This document shows, piece by piece, positions 36,553-45,597 of a stretch of DNA of 46,470 bases. Numbering within the stretch: position 1 is the stretch's first letter; every line of letters starts with the position of its first letter. The notes beneath the pieces were generated by a model that did not search any database, was not told the origin of the DNA, and saw only the letters and a program-made list of their open reading frames with translations. Source of the DNA: Hyphomicrobiales bacterium (lineage in GTDB: Bacteria; Pseudomonadota; Alphaproteobacteria; Rhizobiales; Aestuariivirgaceae); the NCBI GenBank assembly GCA_016185245.1, contig JACPNZ010000011.1, positions 1-46,470 on the forward strand, written 5' to 3'. The translations under genes and the position numbers were made by a program.

Positions 36553-37440
36553 ATGGCAATTGCGAGCATGACGGGATTTGCCCGCGCCTCCGGCACCTTT
36601 GACGGGGTGCACTGGCAATGGGAGGTGAAAAGCGTCAACGGCAAGGGGCTCGATCTGCGCTGCCGCCTGCCCCAGGGCTTCGACGGGCTCGAGCCGGCCT
36701 TGCGCCAGGCCGCCGCCGAAATGTTGAAGCGCGGTAATCTGCAAGTGACCCTCACCGTCTCGGGGCTTGCTGCCGGCGAGACGGTGCGGCTCAACCCAGC
36801 GGTGCTGGACCAGGTTCTGGCGGCGGGCGAGGAATTGCGCGGGCGGATCGGCGGCGAGCCGCTGCGCGCCGACATGATCCTGTCGCTGCGCGGGGTTCTG
36901 GACATGGTGAGCGAGGCGGCCGACGAGGCGGCGGTCGAACGGCGCAACGCGGCGATGCTCGCCTCCTTCCGCGAGGCGTTGCAGGGGCTGGTTGCCGCCC
37001 GGCGCGAGGAAGGCGACAGGCTTGCCCGCCTGGTGGCTCAGCAGGTTTCGCGGATCGAGCAGTTGGCCGGCGAGGCCCGCGACGATCCCGCCAGGCTGCC
37101 CGCGGCGATCCGCGCCAGGCTGGCCGAGCAAGTGGCGCGGCTGATGGAGGCGGGCTCCGCCTTCGATCCCCAGCGCCTGCACCAGGAGGCCGTACTGCTC
37201 GCCACCAAGGCCGACATCCAGGAGGAACTCGACCGGCTGTTCTCCCATGTGGCGGCGGCGCGCGCCCTTCTCGCATCGCAGGAGGCGGTGGGCCGCAAGT
37301 TCGACTTCCTCGCCCAGGAGTTCAACCGCGAGGCCAACACGCTCTGCTCCAAGGCTTCAAGCGCCACTCTCACGGTCGTCGGCCTCGAACTCAAGACCCT
37401 CATCGACCAGATGCGCGAACAGGTTCAGAACGTTGAATAG
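36553..37440 (+). CDS. yicC: YicC/YloC-family endoribonuclease
   Basis: The 295-residue protein matches the YicC family along its length. It opens with MTGFARASG and WEVKSVNGKGLDLRCRLP, and the C-terminal DUF1732 part carries FDFLAQEFNREANTLCSKA near residues 255-275. YicC proteins are RNA nucleases linked to small-RNA decay. The gene overlaps the predicted gmk start by eight bases, the common yicC-gmk pairing. Confidence 0.93.
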   Translation: MAIASMTGFARASGTFDGVHWQWEVKSVNGKGLDLRCRLPQGFDGLEPALRQAAAEMLKRGNLQVTLTVSGLAAGETVRLNPAVLDQVLAAGEELRGRIGGEPLRADMILSLRGVLDMVSEAADEAAVERRNAAMLASFREALQGLVAARREEGDRLARLVAQQVSRIEQLAGEARDDPARLPAAIRARLAEQVARLMEAGSAFDPQRLHQEAVLLATKADIQEELDRLFSHVAAARALLASQEAVGRKFDFLAQEFNREANTLCSKASSATLTVVGLELKTLIDQMREQVQNVE

Positions 37441-38077
37441 GAGCACCATATCGATCGCCCGGCGTGGGCTTCTTCTGGTCATGTCGTCGCCCTCGGGGGC
37501 CGGCAAGACCACCTTGTCGCGAAGGCTTCTGGCCAGCGATCCCGGCATCGCCATGTCGGTGTCGGTCACCACAAGGAAACCCAGGCCCGGCGAAGTGGAG
37601 GGCCGCGACTACCACTTCATCTCCAAGGAGGAGTTCGCCCGCCAGGCGGCGGCCGGCGAGCTCCTCGAATGGGCCGAGGTCTTCGGCAATTCCTATGGCA
37701 CGCCGAAAAAGCCCGTTGAAGAGGCGCTCGCCCAGGGCCGCGACGTGCTCTTCGACATCGACTGGCAGGGCACCCAGCAATTGGCCCAGGCGATGCGCGA
37801 GGACCTGGTCCGCATCTTCATCCTGCCGCCCTCGGCCGAGGAACTGCGCCAGCGCCTGATCGGAAGGGCCCAGGATACGGCGACCGTGGTGGCCAAGCGC
37901 ATGGCCGAAGCCTCGCGCGAGATCAGCCACTGGCCGGAATACGACTATGTCATCGTCAACGACGATCTCGACGAGGCCGACCGCCAGATCACCGCCATCC
38001 TCGCCGCCGAGCGCCTGCGCCGCCGGCGGCGTACCGGCTTGACCGCATTCGTCCGTGATCTGACCAAAGACCTTTAG
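37433..38077 (+). CDS. gmk: Guanylate kinase
   Basis: The enzyme (214 residues from the TTG) phosphorylates GMP to GDP. The P-loop SSPSGAGKTTLSR has its Lys at residue 25, the GMP-binding SVTTRKPRPGEVEGRDYHF follows, and DIDWQGTQQL is near 105. A TTG at 37433, inside the end of yicC, is the best start. The first downstream ATG would begin inside the beta-strand of the P-loop. The gene ends eight bases before the convergent aldo/keto reductase stop. Confidence 0.94.
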   Translation: MNRSTISIARRGLLLVMSSPSGAGKTTLSRRLLASDPGIAMSVSVTTRKPRPGEVEGRDYHFISKEEFARQAAAGELLEWAEVFGNSYGTPKKPVEEALAQGRDVLFDIDWQGTQQLAQAMREDLVRIFILPPSAEELRQRLIGRAQDTATVVAKRMAEASREISHWPEYDYVIVNDDLDEADRQITAILAAERLRRRRRTGLTAFVRDLTKDL

Positions 38078-38085
38078 GAGCGCCC

Positions 38086-38913
38086 TCACTCGTCCCAGCG
38101 CTTGGCCGTGGTCGAGGGCGAGACCAGGCGGCGGTTCTGCGCGCCGAGGGCCGAGATCGCCCGCATGTCGTCTTCCGATAGCGCGAATGACAGGGCCCGG
38201 AGATTGCTTTCGGCATGGCCGCGCTTTGCCGTCATCGGAATGGCGGCGACCCCCTGCTGCACGATCCAGCGCAGGGCGATCTCCGAGGCGGGCCTGCCGT
38301 GCTTTGTCGCAATCTTGCCGATCACCGGATCGTTCAGCACAGCACTCCGGCCAAGCGGCCGATAGGCGATCAGCGTCATGCCGAGCCGGCGAACTTCGGC
38401 CAAGAGTTTCGACTGGTCGATCAGCGGATGAAATTCGACCTGGTTGGCCATGAGTGGCACGGGCGAGCGCTGCGCTGCCCGGCGCAGGAGTGCCACCGAA
38501 AAATTGCTGACGCCGATCGCTCGGCAATACCCGGCCCGATGAGCTTCGACCAGGCGGTCGATGACCGCGTCGAGCTCGGCATCGGGCGGCGGCCAGTGGA
38601 CGAGGAGAAGATCGGGCGGATCGCCGAGGTCGTTGACCGAACCCTCGACCGAGGAACGGAAACGCGAAGCCGAAACATTTCCCGGATCGACCTTGGTGAC
38701 GATGAAGAAGTCGCGGCGGGCGAGACCCGAAGCCTTCACGGCCCTTCCGACCGCCGCCTCGTTGCCGTACATCTGGGCCGTATCGATGTGGCGGTAGCCA
38801 AGTTCCAGTGCCATGGCAACGGCGCGTTCGGCTTCCGCGCCGCGCAAGGGATAGGTGCCAAGCCCGAGCAGCGGAATGGCGTTGGCGGAGCGCATGGGGT
38901 CCGGCGGGCTCAT
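38086..38913 (-). CDS. Aldo/keto reductase (2,5-diketo-D-gluconate reductase type)
   Basis: The 275-residue AKR has LGLGTYPLRG, GYRHIDTAQMYGNEAAVG with the catalytic Asp and Tyr, VTKVDP with the Lys and LLVHWPP with the His. The cofactor-binding end is IPMTAKRGHAESNL, slightly unlike the usual IPKS. The opening resembles the AKR5/DkgB group. It overlaps the xylulokinase stop by four bases (ATGA), so the pair may act on related sugars or polyols. Substrate is unknown. Confidence 0.9.
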   Translation of the reverse strand: MSPPDPMRSANAIPLLGLGTYPLRGAEAERAVAMALELGYRHIDTAQMYGNEAAVGRAVKASGLARRDFFIVTKVDPGNVSASRFRSSVEGSVNDLGDPPDLLLVHWPPPDAELDAVIDRLVEAHRAGYCRAIGVSNFSVALLRRAAQRSPVPLMANQVEFHPLIDQSKLLAEVRRLGMTLIAYRPLGRSAVLNDPVIGKIATKHGRPASEIALRWIVQQGVAAIPMTAKRGHAESNLRALSFALSEDDMRAISALGAQNRRLVSPSTTAKRWDE

Positions 38914-40385
38914 GGCCGGTTGAGCGGCCGGAGTGCCAGATAGAGGGCGCGGAACTGCGGCAGTTTCTTGCGATAGGCTTCGGCTAGGCGCGGATCGGGG
39001 CGAATGAGACGCGAAACGCGGGGTTTCACGCAGACTTCCTCCGGTGTTTCGCCGGTTACCGCCAGGCGGGCAAGCCTTGCAGCGCCAAAGGCCGAGCCGA
39101 AGGCCGAGCCTTCATGCAGCTTGAGCGGCCGGTCGAGGGCGGCGGCGATGAGACCCATCCAGTAAAGGCTCTTGGTGCCACCGCCGATGATCGACAGTTC
39201 GGTGGTGACCGTGCCGCTTGCCGACAGCACGTCCTGGCAATCGGCCAGCGCCAGGGCAACGCCGTCGAGCACCGCCTGCAACATTTCGTTGCGCGAAGTC
39301 GTCGGACTGATGCCGTGGAAGGCGGCACGCGCCAGGGGATCGTCATGGGGCGTGCGCTCGCCTTCGAGGTAGGGAAGAAAGAGCAAGGGACTGGGTGCGG
39401 CCGTCGCCCGCGCGACGGCGGCAAGCGCGGTATCGAGATTGGCGATACCGAAGGCCCGCTTCATCCAGGCGAGCGGGCTGGCGCCATTGAGCAGGGCCGC
39501 CATCTGGAACCAGCGCCGCGGCAGGCCGTGGCAATAGGCATGGACCAGCCGCTCGGGCTGCGGCCGGTAGCTGGCGGTCGAGACGAAATACTGGGCCGAG
39601 GTGCCGAGCGAGACGAAGCCGTCGCCGTCATTGACCGCACCGATTGAAATGGCCCCGGCGGCGGCATCGCCGGTGCCGGTGGCGATGATTGTGCCGGGCG
39701 CCAGCCCCAGTTCTTGGCCAGCTGATTTCGACAGGCTGGCCGACGGGCTGCTGCCTTCAGCTATTTCCGGCAGGATGGCGGGATCGAAGCCGCAGGCCGC
39801 GACGATGGGCGAGGACCAGCTTCGGCTTGCTTCGTCGATCAGCAGCATGCCGGCGGCATCGCAAGGATCGGTGACGGTTCGCCCCGAGAGCCGGAAGCGC
39901 AGATAGTCCTTGGGTGCCAGCAGATGGCTGGCCATAGCCAGCCGGCGCGGCTCGTGGCCCTTGAGCCACAGCATTTTAGGGGCGGTGAAGCTCGCCATGG
40001 CGATGACCCCGGCAATGTGGCCGAGCCCGGGCATGGTTCGATTGAGCTCGCGGGCCTCGCCCACGGCGCGATTGTCGTTCCACAGGATGGCGGGGCGCAC
40101 CGGCTTTCCCGTGCGGTCGAGAAGCACCACCCCGTGCATCTGGCCGGAAAACCCGATTGCCTTGATGGCGCGCCAGGGGCCGGGGTGGCGGCGGCGCAAC
40201 TTTCGACAGGCGGCAAGGAACGCCCGCCACCAGTCTCCCGGGTCCTGTTCGGACCAGCCCGGTTTCGGCCGGCTGATGGCAAGCGTCACATCGGCGGCCC
40301 CCACCAGCCGCTGGCGGCGATCAACCAGCACCGCCTTCAGCGCCGAGGTGCCGAGATCGACGCCGAGATAACAGTCATTTGCCAT
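38910..40385 (-). CDS. xylB: Xylulokinase
   Basis: The 491-residue FGGY-family sugar kinase opens with YLGVDLGTSALKAVLVD (phosphate-binding loop). It carries WSEQDPGDWWRAF, AIGFSGQMHGVVLLD and ILWNDNRA, all typical of XylB. ATP-binding parts VSLGTSAQYFV and GGGTKSLYWMGLIA follow. The ATG at 40385 starts the conserved region; 18 more codons are open upstream but carry no family sequence. No other xylose gene is in the window. It diverges from rpsT. Confidence 0.92.
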   Translation of the reverse strand: MANDCYLGVDLGTSALKAVLVDRRQRLVGAADVTLAISRPKPGWSEQDPGDWWRAFLAACRKLRRRHPGPWRAIKAIGFSGQMHGVVLLDRTGKPVRPAILWNDNRAVGEARELNRTMPGLGHIAGVIAMASFTAPKMLWLKGHEPRRLAMASHLLAPKDYLRFRLSGRTVTDPCDAAGMLLIDEASRSWSSPIVAACGFDPAILPEIAEGSSPSASLSKSAGQELGLAPGTIIATGTGDAAAGAISIGAVNDGDGFVSLGTSAQYFVSTASYRPQPERLVHAYCHGLPRRWFQMAALLNGASPLAWMKRAFGIANLDTALAAVARATAAPSPLLFLPYLEGERTPHDDPLARAAFHGISPTTSRNEMLQAVLDGVALALADCQDVLSASGTVTTELSIIGGGTKSLYWMGLIAAALDRPLKLHEGSAFGSAFGAARLARLAVTGETPEEVCVKPRVSRLIRPDPRLAEAYRKKLPQFRALYLALRPLNRP

Positions 40386-40439
40386 GGCGCCATTGAGGCG
40401 CAGCCGGCGGCATCTGTAAAGGCCGGATGCGGAAGGCAA

Positions 40440-40468
40440 TTGACGCCTGTCCCGGGCCCTCCTATAAG
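40440..40468 (+). promoter_or_regulatory. Strong sigma70-type promoter of rpsT
   Basis: TTGACG (40440-40445), exactly 17 bases, and TATAAG (40463-40468) form a near-consensus promoter. Transcription would start near 40475, leaving a leader of about 100 bases before rpsT. A leader of that length could serve S20 autoregulation, known in E. coli; no matching structure was verified here. Confidence 0.75.
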
Positions 40469-40573
40469 CCCGCCAATCCGATGGACCGGATGTGCGGTGC
40501 CGCTTGCCCCTGGCTGGCGGTGCTTGGCATTTGGGTCCATCACCGTGAAATCAGTGACAAGCAGGAACATTCC

Positions 40574-40840
40574 ATGGCCAATACCAAGTCGGCGAAGAAA
40601 GCCACGCGCGTCTCGGCTCGCCGTAACATTATCAACAAGGACCGGGTGAGCCGGGTGCGCACTTCGGTGCGCAAGGTGGAAGAAGCCATCGCCAGCGGCG
40701 ACCGCGGCGCCGCCGAGGCCGCCCTCAGGGCCGCCCAGCCGGAACTGATGCGCGCCGCTCAGAAGGGCGTGTTCCACAAGAACACCGCATCGCGCAAGGT
40801 TTCGCGTCTGACCGGCCGGGTCAAGACCCTGAAAGGCTGA
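40574..40840 (+). CDS. rpsT: 30S ribosomal protein S20
   Basis: The 88-residue basic protein begins [18 protein letters not shown] and matches S20 throughout, including [15 protein letters not shown] at the end. It binds 16S rRNA early in 30S assembly. The open frame extends 49 codons upstream, but the conserved start is the ATG at 40574 with AGGAA before it. It lies directly upstream of dnaA, a common alphaproteobacterial order. Confidence 0.97.
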   Translation: MANTKSAKKATRVSARRNIINKDRVSRVRTSVRKVEEAIASGDRGAAEAALRAAQPELMRAAQKGVFHKNTASRKVSRLTGRVKTLKG

Positions 40841-40869
40841 ACCTTTTCCACACGTCTGGATCGATAACC

Positions 40870-40902
40870 GCGCCGGGGCTTGCCCCGGCGCTTCCGTTTT
40901 TG
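40870..40902 (+). terminator. Rho-independent terminator after rpsT
   Basis: A G+C-rich perfect stem (GCGCCGGGGC at 40870-40879 with 40882-40891) is followed by TTCCGTTTTT. It lies 29 bases after the rpsT stop, so dnaA needs its own promoter. Confidence 0.9.
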
Positions 40903-41533
40903 TCAGCCGACGGAAAGTCTTGCACAATTATTGCTTTTATTTTTCAGGGAGTTGCGCTGGTTGCCGGCAATGAGCCGAAGACCCCACCGCTGCCGCGGGC
41001 TGGCGCCGCACCGGCGGTCGCACCACCTGTTGCCCGGCTGTCACACCTCGACTCGTTTGGGCCCGAAGAATTTTTACAGCCACTTCATGACCTTACGGTG
41101 AATTGCCGGAGAGGTGCCAAAAATCCCGCAGAACCGCGGTCGCTCCGTGTACGGAATGAGGAGCGATTGCGGTTGCAGTGGCACTTATCACATGGCTAGG
41201 TTCTGGCCACGCGGGCCGCGTAAGACGGCCCGCGGGCGATAACAGGGGATGCAAATTCGGGCGCGATTGGTGCCGTCGGCTTTGCATTGGCTATCGCTAG
41301 ATTGCTGAGCGGGCGATGCAGCCCGGAAGGTGTGTACGCAGAAGCTGTGTGAAACAAAAGCAAGTAGGTTCATGCGGACAATGATGCGGACGGTAACGGA
41401 CTTGGGGCGCCAATGACAAATTTCCACAGGACGGATCGCGGCTCGGGCTAAGGCTCGACTTTAGCGGTGAGTTGCAGAACGGCAGCGCTTGGCGCTGCCG
41501 CAGCGTGATGGGTGCGCCCTGAGGTGCGGGACG
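40903..41533. other. Intergenic region upstream of dnaA
   Basis: This 631-base stretch between the rpsT terminator and dnaA contains no gene I can support. It should hold the dnaA promoter. A weak TTGCAG-N18-TAGGTT is at 41173-41202. A short direct repeat (ATGCGGAC twice) lies near 41373-41391. A DnaA-box-like ATTTCCACA is at 41420-41428, and TTTTCCACA lies just outside at 40844-40852. There is no cluster of consensus TTATCCACA boxes, so I do not call an origin. Confidence 0.45.
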
Positions 41534-42961
41534 ATGGCATATGACATGACGGGACTTTCGGTCGATCTCAAACAGAAATGGGACCGCGTGGTGCAGAGGC
41601 TGCGGGCCGAGCTGGGCGAGGATCTCTATTCGAGTTGGTTCGCCCGCATGGAACTCGACGATTGCGGCGGCGGCCGCCTCGCCGTGTCGGTGCCGACCCG
41701 CTTTCTCAAGTCGTGGATCGAGTCGCACTATCTGGCGCGGCTGCACAAGACCGGCGAGACCGAGCTCGGTCCCCTCGACCAGGTCCAGGTGCGGGTGAGA
41801 ACCCGTGGGCCCGTCCCGCCCCGCCCCGCCAGCGAGGCCGAACGCCGGTCCGAAACTGGGCCGCAAACCCAGACTGCGCCGCAAGCCGCCCCGCCATCGC
41901 CCGGACTTGACCGCACCGGCGCCATCGATCCGAGCCAGAACTTCGATACCTTCATCGTCGGCGGCTCGAACCAGCTCGCCCATGCCGCCGCCTGCCGGGT
42001 GGCCGATGCCGCGGCGGGAGCGCCGGTGAGCTTCAATCCGCTGTTCATCCATGCCCAGGCGGGCCTCGGCAAGACCCATTTGCTCAATGCCATCTGTCAC
42101 CGCATCCGCGACAACCGGCCCGACCGCAAGGTGATGTTCCTGACCGCCGAGCGCTTCATGTATTCCTTCGTTCTGGCGCTCCGGCAGCGCGATACGATCT
42201 CGTTCAAGGACCAGTTCCAGAGCGTCGACGTGCTGCTGATCGACGATTTCCAGTTCCTGCAAGGCAAGACCATGCAGCAGGAATTCTGCCACGCCTTCAA
42301 TTCGCTGGTCGACGCCCGCCGCCAGGTGGTGGTGGCCGCCGACGTGCCGCCGGCCCAGCTCGACGCCATCGAATTGCGCATGCGATCGCGGCTGATGGGC
42401 GGCCTGGTGGTCGATATCGAAGGCCCCGACCTCGATCTCCGCCGCCGCATCCTCGACAGCCGCTATGCGGCGCTCCGCCAGCGCGACCCAACCCTCGAAA
42501 TTCCCGATGAGGTGATCGAGTTCATCGCCAACCGGGTGACCGGCAGCGGCCGGGAACTGGAAGGGGCGCTCAACCGGGTGCTGGCCTATCTGCAGTTCAA
42601 CCGGTCGCCGATCACCCTCGACCTCGCCGCCCTGGTGCTGCGCGACATGTCGGCCAATCCCGACGGTACCCGCATCAAGATCGACGACATATTGAAGATC
42701 ATCGGCCGCCATTTCAACGTCGCCCGCACCGATCTCCTGTCGCCCAGGCGAGCCCGCGCCGTGGTGGTGCCGCGCCAGATCGGCATGTATATCGCCAAGA
42801 AGATGACCTCGCGCTCGCTGCCCGAGATCGGCCGCCGGTTCGGCGGCCGGGACCACTCGACGGTGTTGCACGCGGTCAGGAAGATCGAGGAGCAGATCAA
42901 GACCGACGACCGGCTGGCCCGCGAAGTCGCCCTGCTGGTGCGGCTGGTCGAGCAGGGGTAA
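41534..42961 (+). CDS. dnaA: Chromosomal replication initiator DnaA
   Basis: The 475-residue protein has domain I at the N-terminus ([19 protein letters not shown]...YSSWFARM), a Pro-rich linker near 95-130, and the AAA+ domain. Walker A ([10 protein letters not shown]) has its Lys at residue 180, and Walker B is LLIDDFQF at D237-D238. Domain IV carries the DnaA signature [18 protein letters not shown] from residue 437. The start ATG at 41534 has GAGGTG upstream; a frame open 15 codons further adds no conserved sequence. A broken copy of its final part lies at 44651-44805. Confidence 0.98.
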   Translation: MAYDMTGLSVDLKQKWDRVVQRLRAELGEDLYSSWFARMELDDCGGGRLAVSVPTRFLKSWIESHYLARLHKTGETELGPLDQVQVRVRTRGPVPPRPASEAERRSETGPQTQTAPQAAPPSPGLDRTGAIDPSQNFDTFIVGGSNQLAHAAACRVADAAAGAPVSFNPLFIHAQAGLGKTHLLNAICHRIRDNRPDRKVMFLTAERFMYSFVLALRQRDTISFKDQFQSVDVLLIDDFQFLQGKTMQQEFCHAFNSLVDARRQVVVAADVPPAQLDAIELRMRSRLMGGLVVDIEGPDLDLRRRILDSRYAALRQRDPTLEIPDEVIEFIANRVTGSGRELEGALNRVLAYLQFNRSPITLDLAALVLRDMSANPDGTRIKIDDILKIIGRHFNVARTDLLSPRRARAVVVPRQIGMYIAKKMTSRSLPEIGRRFGGRDHSTVLHAVRKIEEQIKTDDRLAREVALLVRLVEQG

Positions 42962-43198
42962 GTTCTTTCGGCTGGCGGGGCAAACCAAGATTCGCCCTTG
43001 CGCCACACCCATACTCCATGCGGGTATGGATGCCACCGGCAAGGTGAGCCTCGATCACGCCACGATCTGCAACACTTGCCGATGCCGCAGCGCGCGGCAG
43101 CGCTTGCACCGCCACAGGCACGCAGGAAGACGCCGATGGACGTCCGATCCCGAAGTTGCTAGCGCCTACCCCGGCACCATGGCACAACGCCGATAGTC
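42962..43198. other. dnaA-cls intergenic region
   Basis: This 237-base stretch has no supported gene. A 6-bp hairpin, CCATAC with GTATGG (43009-43014 and 43024-43029), lies 47 bases after the dnaA stop and could weakly end transcription, though no T run follows. No clear promoter for the next gene was recognised. Confidence 0.35.
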
Positions 43199-44647
43199 AT
43201 GGTCATCTCCGCCACCATTCTCCTGTCCCTCGTCACAGGCCTCGTGCATATGGCGTTCGTCGCCCGCGCCATCCTGCGGCCCCACCGGGAACCGGCCTCG
43301 CGCATCGCCTGGGTGGTGGTGATCCTGGTCGTGCCGATTGTCGGCATCGGCGCCTATCTCCTGTTCGGCGAAACCAATGTGGGAGCCCATCGGCGGCGGC
43401 GCGAGGAGGCAGCGCTGCGCCTGCTGCCCGCACCCGAAACAGCACCCGGGATCGGCGCAATCGCCGCGCCGCCTGAGATTGTCGGCCGGCTCGCCCCCCT
43501 CTTCCAAACCGTGCAGTCGGTCAACGGCTTTGCCCCCTCGGGCGGCAACCGCGTAGAACTTCTGTCCGATTCCAACGCCGCCATCAACCGGTTGGTGTCC
43601 GATATCGACGAGGCCCGGGAACACGTTCATGTATGCTTCTATATCTGGCTGGCCGACGGCAACGGCCTGAAGATGATCGCGGCGCTGAAGCGGGCCGCCG
43701 CACGGGGTGTCACCTGCAGGGCCATCGGCGACAGCCTCGGCTCGCGCCTCCTCATCCGCTCGCCGGAGTGGCGCAGCATGCGCGCGGCGGGGGTGCAAAC
43801 CGTGGCGGCTCTGCGCCTCGGCAACCCGCTCTTCCATCTGCTGACCGTCCGCTTCGACCTCCGCAATCACCGCAAGATCGTGGTGATCGACAACCGCATT
43901 ACCTATTGCGGCAGCCAGAACTGTGCCGATCCCGAGTTCCGCATCAAGGGGCGCTTTGCACCATGGGTCGACGTGATGCTGCGCTTCGAGGGCCCGGTAG
44001 CCCGGCAAAACCAGTTCCTCTTCGCCACCCACTGGATGACCGCCGTGCAGGAAAACCTCTCGGCCCTGCTGCTGGCGCCGCTCGCCCCCATATCCGGCGG
44101 GGCGATCGCCCAGGTGGCCGGCACCGGGCCCACGGCACGGCCCTCAGCCATGCCGGAGATCTTCGCCTCGGTGATCTACGCCGCCGAGCGCGAGCTGATC
44201 ATCACCACCCCCTACTATGTGCCCGACGAATTTCTCCAGGCGTCCCTCTGCGCCAGCGCCAGGCGCGGGGTGGCCACGACGCTGATCCTGCCGCGCCGCA
44301 ACGACTCGCGCTTCGTCTCCGCCGCCAGCCGCAGCTATTACCGCGACCTGCTGGAGGCCGGTGTACGCATCCTCGAGTTCGAGGGCGGGCTCCTCCACGC
44401 CAAGACCATGACCGTCGACGGCACCATTGCGCTCATCGGCTCAGCCAATCTCGACCGCAGGAGTTTCGAGCTCAACTACGAGAACAATGTGCTGATTGCC
44501 GACCGAACGGCAACCGCCGAACTGCGCCGCCGCCAGATGGGCTACATCGCCGCCTCGCGAGCCGTGACGCTCGACGAGGTCGCCGGATGGTCGACCTTTC
44601 GCCGCTTCCTCGACAATGCCGTCGCCATGATGGGCCCGCTGCTGTGA
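43199..44647 (+). CDS. cls: Cardiolipin synthase
   Basis: The 482-residue membrane enzyme joins phosphatidylglycerol molecules to make cardiolipin. Two N-terminal membrane helices (about residues 3-20 and 35-58) precede two phospholipase D domains. The HKD motifs are complete: H224, K226 and D231 (HRKIVVIDN), and H400, K402 and D407 (HAKTMTVDG). [15 protein letters not shown] follows the second. The ATG at 43199 has no clear ribosome site. It is bracketed by dnaA and a broken copy of the dnaA tail three bases after its stop. Confidence 0.95.
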   Translation: MVISATILLSLVTGLVHMAFVARAILRPHREPASRIAWVVVILVVPIVGIGAYLLFGETNVGAHRRRREEAALRLLPAPETAPGIGAIAAPPEIVGRLAPLFQTVQSVNGFAPSGGNRVELLSDSNAAINRLVSDIDEAREHVHVCFYIWLADGNGLKMIAALKRAAARGVTCRAIGDSLGSRLLIRSPEWRSMRAAGVQTVAALRLGNPLFHLLTVRFDLRNHRKIVVIDNRITYCGSQNCADPEFRIKGRFAPWVDVMLRFEGPVARQNQFLFATHWMTAVQENLSALLLAPLAPISGGAIAQVAGTGPTARPSAMPEIFASVIYAAERELIITTPYYVPDEFLQASLCASARRGVATTLILPRRNDSRFVSAASRSYYRDLLEAGVRILEFEGGLLHAKTMTVDGTIALIGSANLDRRSFELNYENNVLIADRTATAELRRRQMGYIAASRAVTLDEVAGWSTFRRFLDNAVAMMGPLL

Positions 44648-44650
44648 CGA

Positions 44651-44805
44651 TGCCGCGCCAGATCGGCATGTATGTCGCCAAGAAGATGACCTCGCGCTCG
44701 CTCCCTGAAATCGGCCGCCGGTTCGGCGGCCGGGACCACTCGACGGTGTTGCACGCGGCGCAAGATCGAGGAGCAGATCAAGACCGACGGCCGGATAGAC
44801 CGCGA
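44651..44805 (+). pseudogene. Frameshifted fragment of the dnaA 3' end (domain IV)
   Basis: These 155 bases align with dnaA 42768-42924. From an ATG at 44650 they encode [19 protein letters not shown] and then the [11 protein letters not shown] signature, with one conservative change (I to V) and three synonymous ones. A 2-base loss after the HA codons shifts the frame, ending a 53-codon reading at 44811. Restoring the two bases gives [11 protein letters not shown], the same amino acids as dnaA but with different codons. So it comes from a diverged dnaA allele, not a recent copy. The right edge is uncertain between 44790 and 44805. Confidence 0.85.
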
Positions 44806-44928
44806 CCTTGATGAATGCCGCGGAATGGGCGGCCTAGCAGTGATCGCAGTGGCAATAGTGTGGAGCATCGGCTCGCCGGTCAATTCGAGTTTTACGTCGC
44901 CGCACCGACATTGAATTTCGAGTGTCAA
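44790..44928 (-). pseudogene. Truncated, frameshifted GFA/CENP-V-family gene start
   Basis: On the minus strand, from a TTG at 44928, the frame reads LTLEIQCRCGDVKLELTGEPMLHT. A one-base loss then moves the match to the next frame, which reads YCHCDHC, a TAG, then [15 protein letters not shown]. The CxCG and CHCxxC zinc ligands in this order are the hallmark of the GFA (glutathione-dependent formaldehyde-activating) fold. The gene is dead: one frameshift, one stop in place of a residue, and loss of the C-terminal two thirds where it meets the dnaA fragment. Confidence 0.65.
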
Positions 44929-44943
44929 GACGTGCCCCCTTGC

Positions 44944-45597
44944 TGCCCCGCCAAGGCACGATTGCGCTGGCTGGGCCTGCAGGATACCGGAAAGTCCGGC
45001 GGCGAGTTCTGGCCGCAAACCTATGAAATCTGCGCGCGGGTCTTGCGCGAAATGGGCCGCCCCGACGAGGCGCGCAACATCCTGATCGAAAAGGAGTGCC
45101 TGCTGCGCCAAACCGAGCGCAATCGGACGCCCGCACCCCGGCGGCAATTGAAATGGCTCAGAGACCGGCTGCTGGGTGCCACCATCCGCTATGGCCATGC
45201 ACCGATGCAGGCCATCGTCTGGCTGGCCGACTTCTGGATATTCGGCAGCCTGATATTTGGACTGGCCTATTCGAATGGTGCCATCAAGCCCACGCCGGCG
45301 ACAAGCCTGCCGCTGGCCGCCTGGAAACAATGTTCTGACGTTGCCGGCGAAAGTCGGGGCGATTGTTTCCTGCGCCAGCCCGATGCCGTGGACTTTCCGC
45401 GCTTCAATTCGGCGGTTTTTGCCATCGACACGCTGGTGCCCGCCGTGTCGATGAACATGCGGGGCAATTGGACCCCCGACGAAAGCAAGCCGATCGGTCG
45501 CGTGGTGCAGATCTATCTTTGGATACAGGTATTGGTCGGCTGGGCTCTGACGTTCCTGACGGTCGCCGGATTTTCCGGACTGGTCAAATTCAAATGA
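44944..45597 (+). pseudogene. C-terminal remnant of a large membrane-associated protein
   Basis: The frame carries RLRWLGLQDTG, then FWPQTYEICARVLREMGRPDEARNILIEKE, a basic linker and two membrane helices (near 45208-45280 and 45508-45585), ending SGLVKFK. I recognise this as the C-terminal module of long proteins whose N-terminal part is a pentapeptide or beta-helix-like repeat, often called membrane-associated oxidoreductase without evidence. The N-terminal part is missing. The frame is open from an ATG at 44815, but the first 40 codons run antisense to the GFA remnant and are unlikely to be original. It may still be translated. Confidence 0.6.

Noticed and set aside
40900-41199. A 99-codon open frame between rpsT and dnaA
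   Set aside because: It begins right after the rpsT terminator, has no convincing ribosome site or family pattern, and lies where regulatory DNA is expected.
40841-41533. A definite oriC call upstream of dnaA
   Set aside because: Only two degenerate DnaA-box-like sequences were seen and no A+T-rich unwinding element is evident. Alphaproteobacterial origins often lie elsewhere.
44650-44811. The 53-codon frame containing the dnaA signature as a real small gene
   Set aside because: The last 18 or so codons are out of frame because of a 2-base loss, and there is no ribosome site. It is better explained as a decayed fragment.
44815-44943. The first 40 codons of the frame at 44815-45597 as the true N-terminus of the membrane protein
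   Set aside because: They read across the antisense GFA remnant and the dnaA-fragment junction, so they are unlikely to be the original start.
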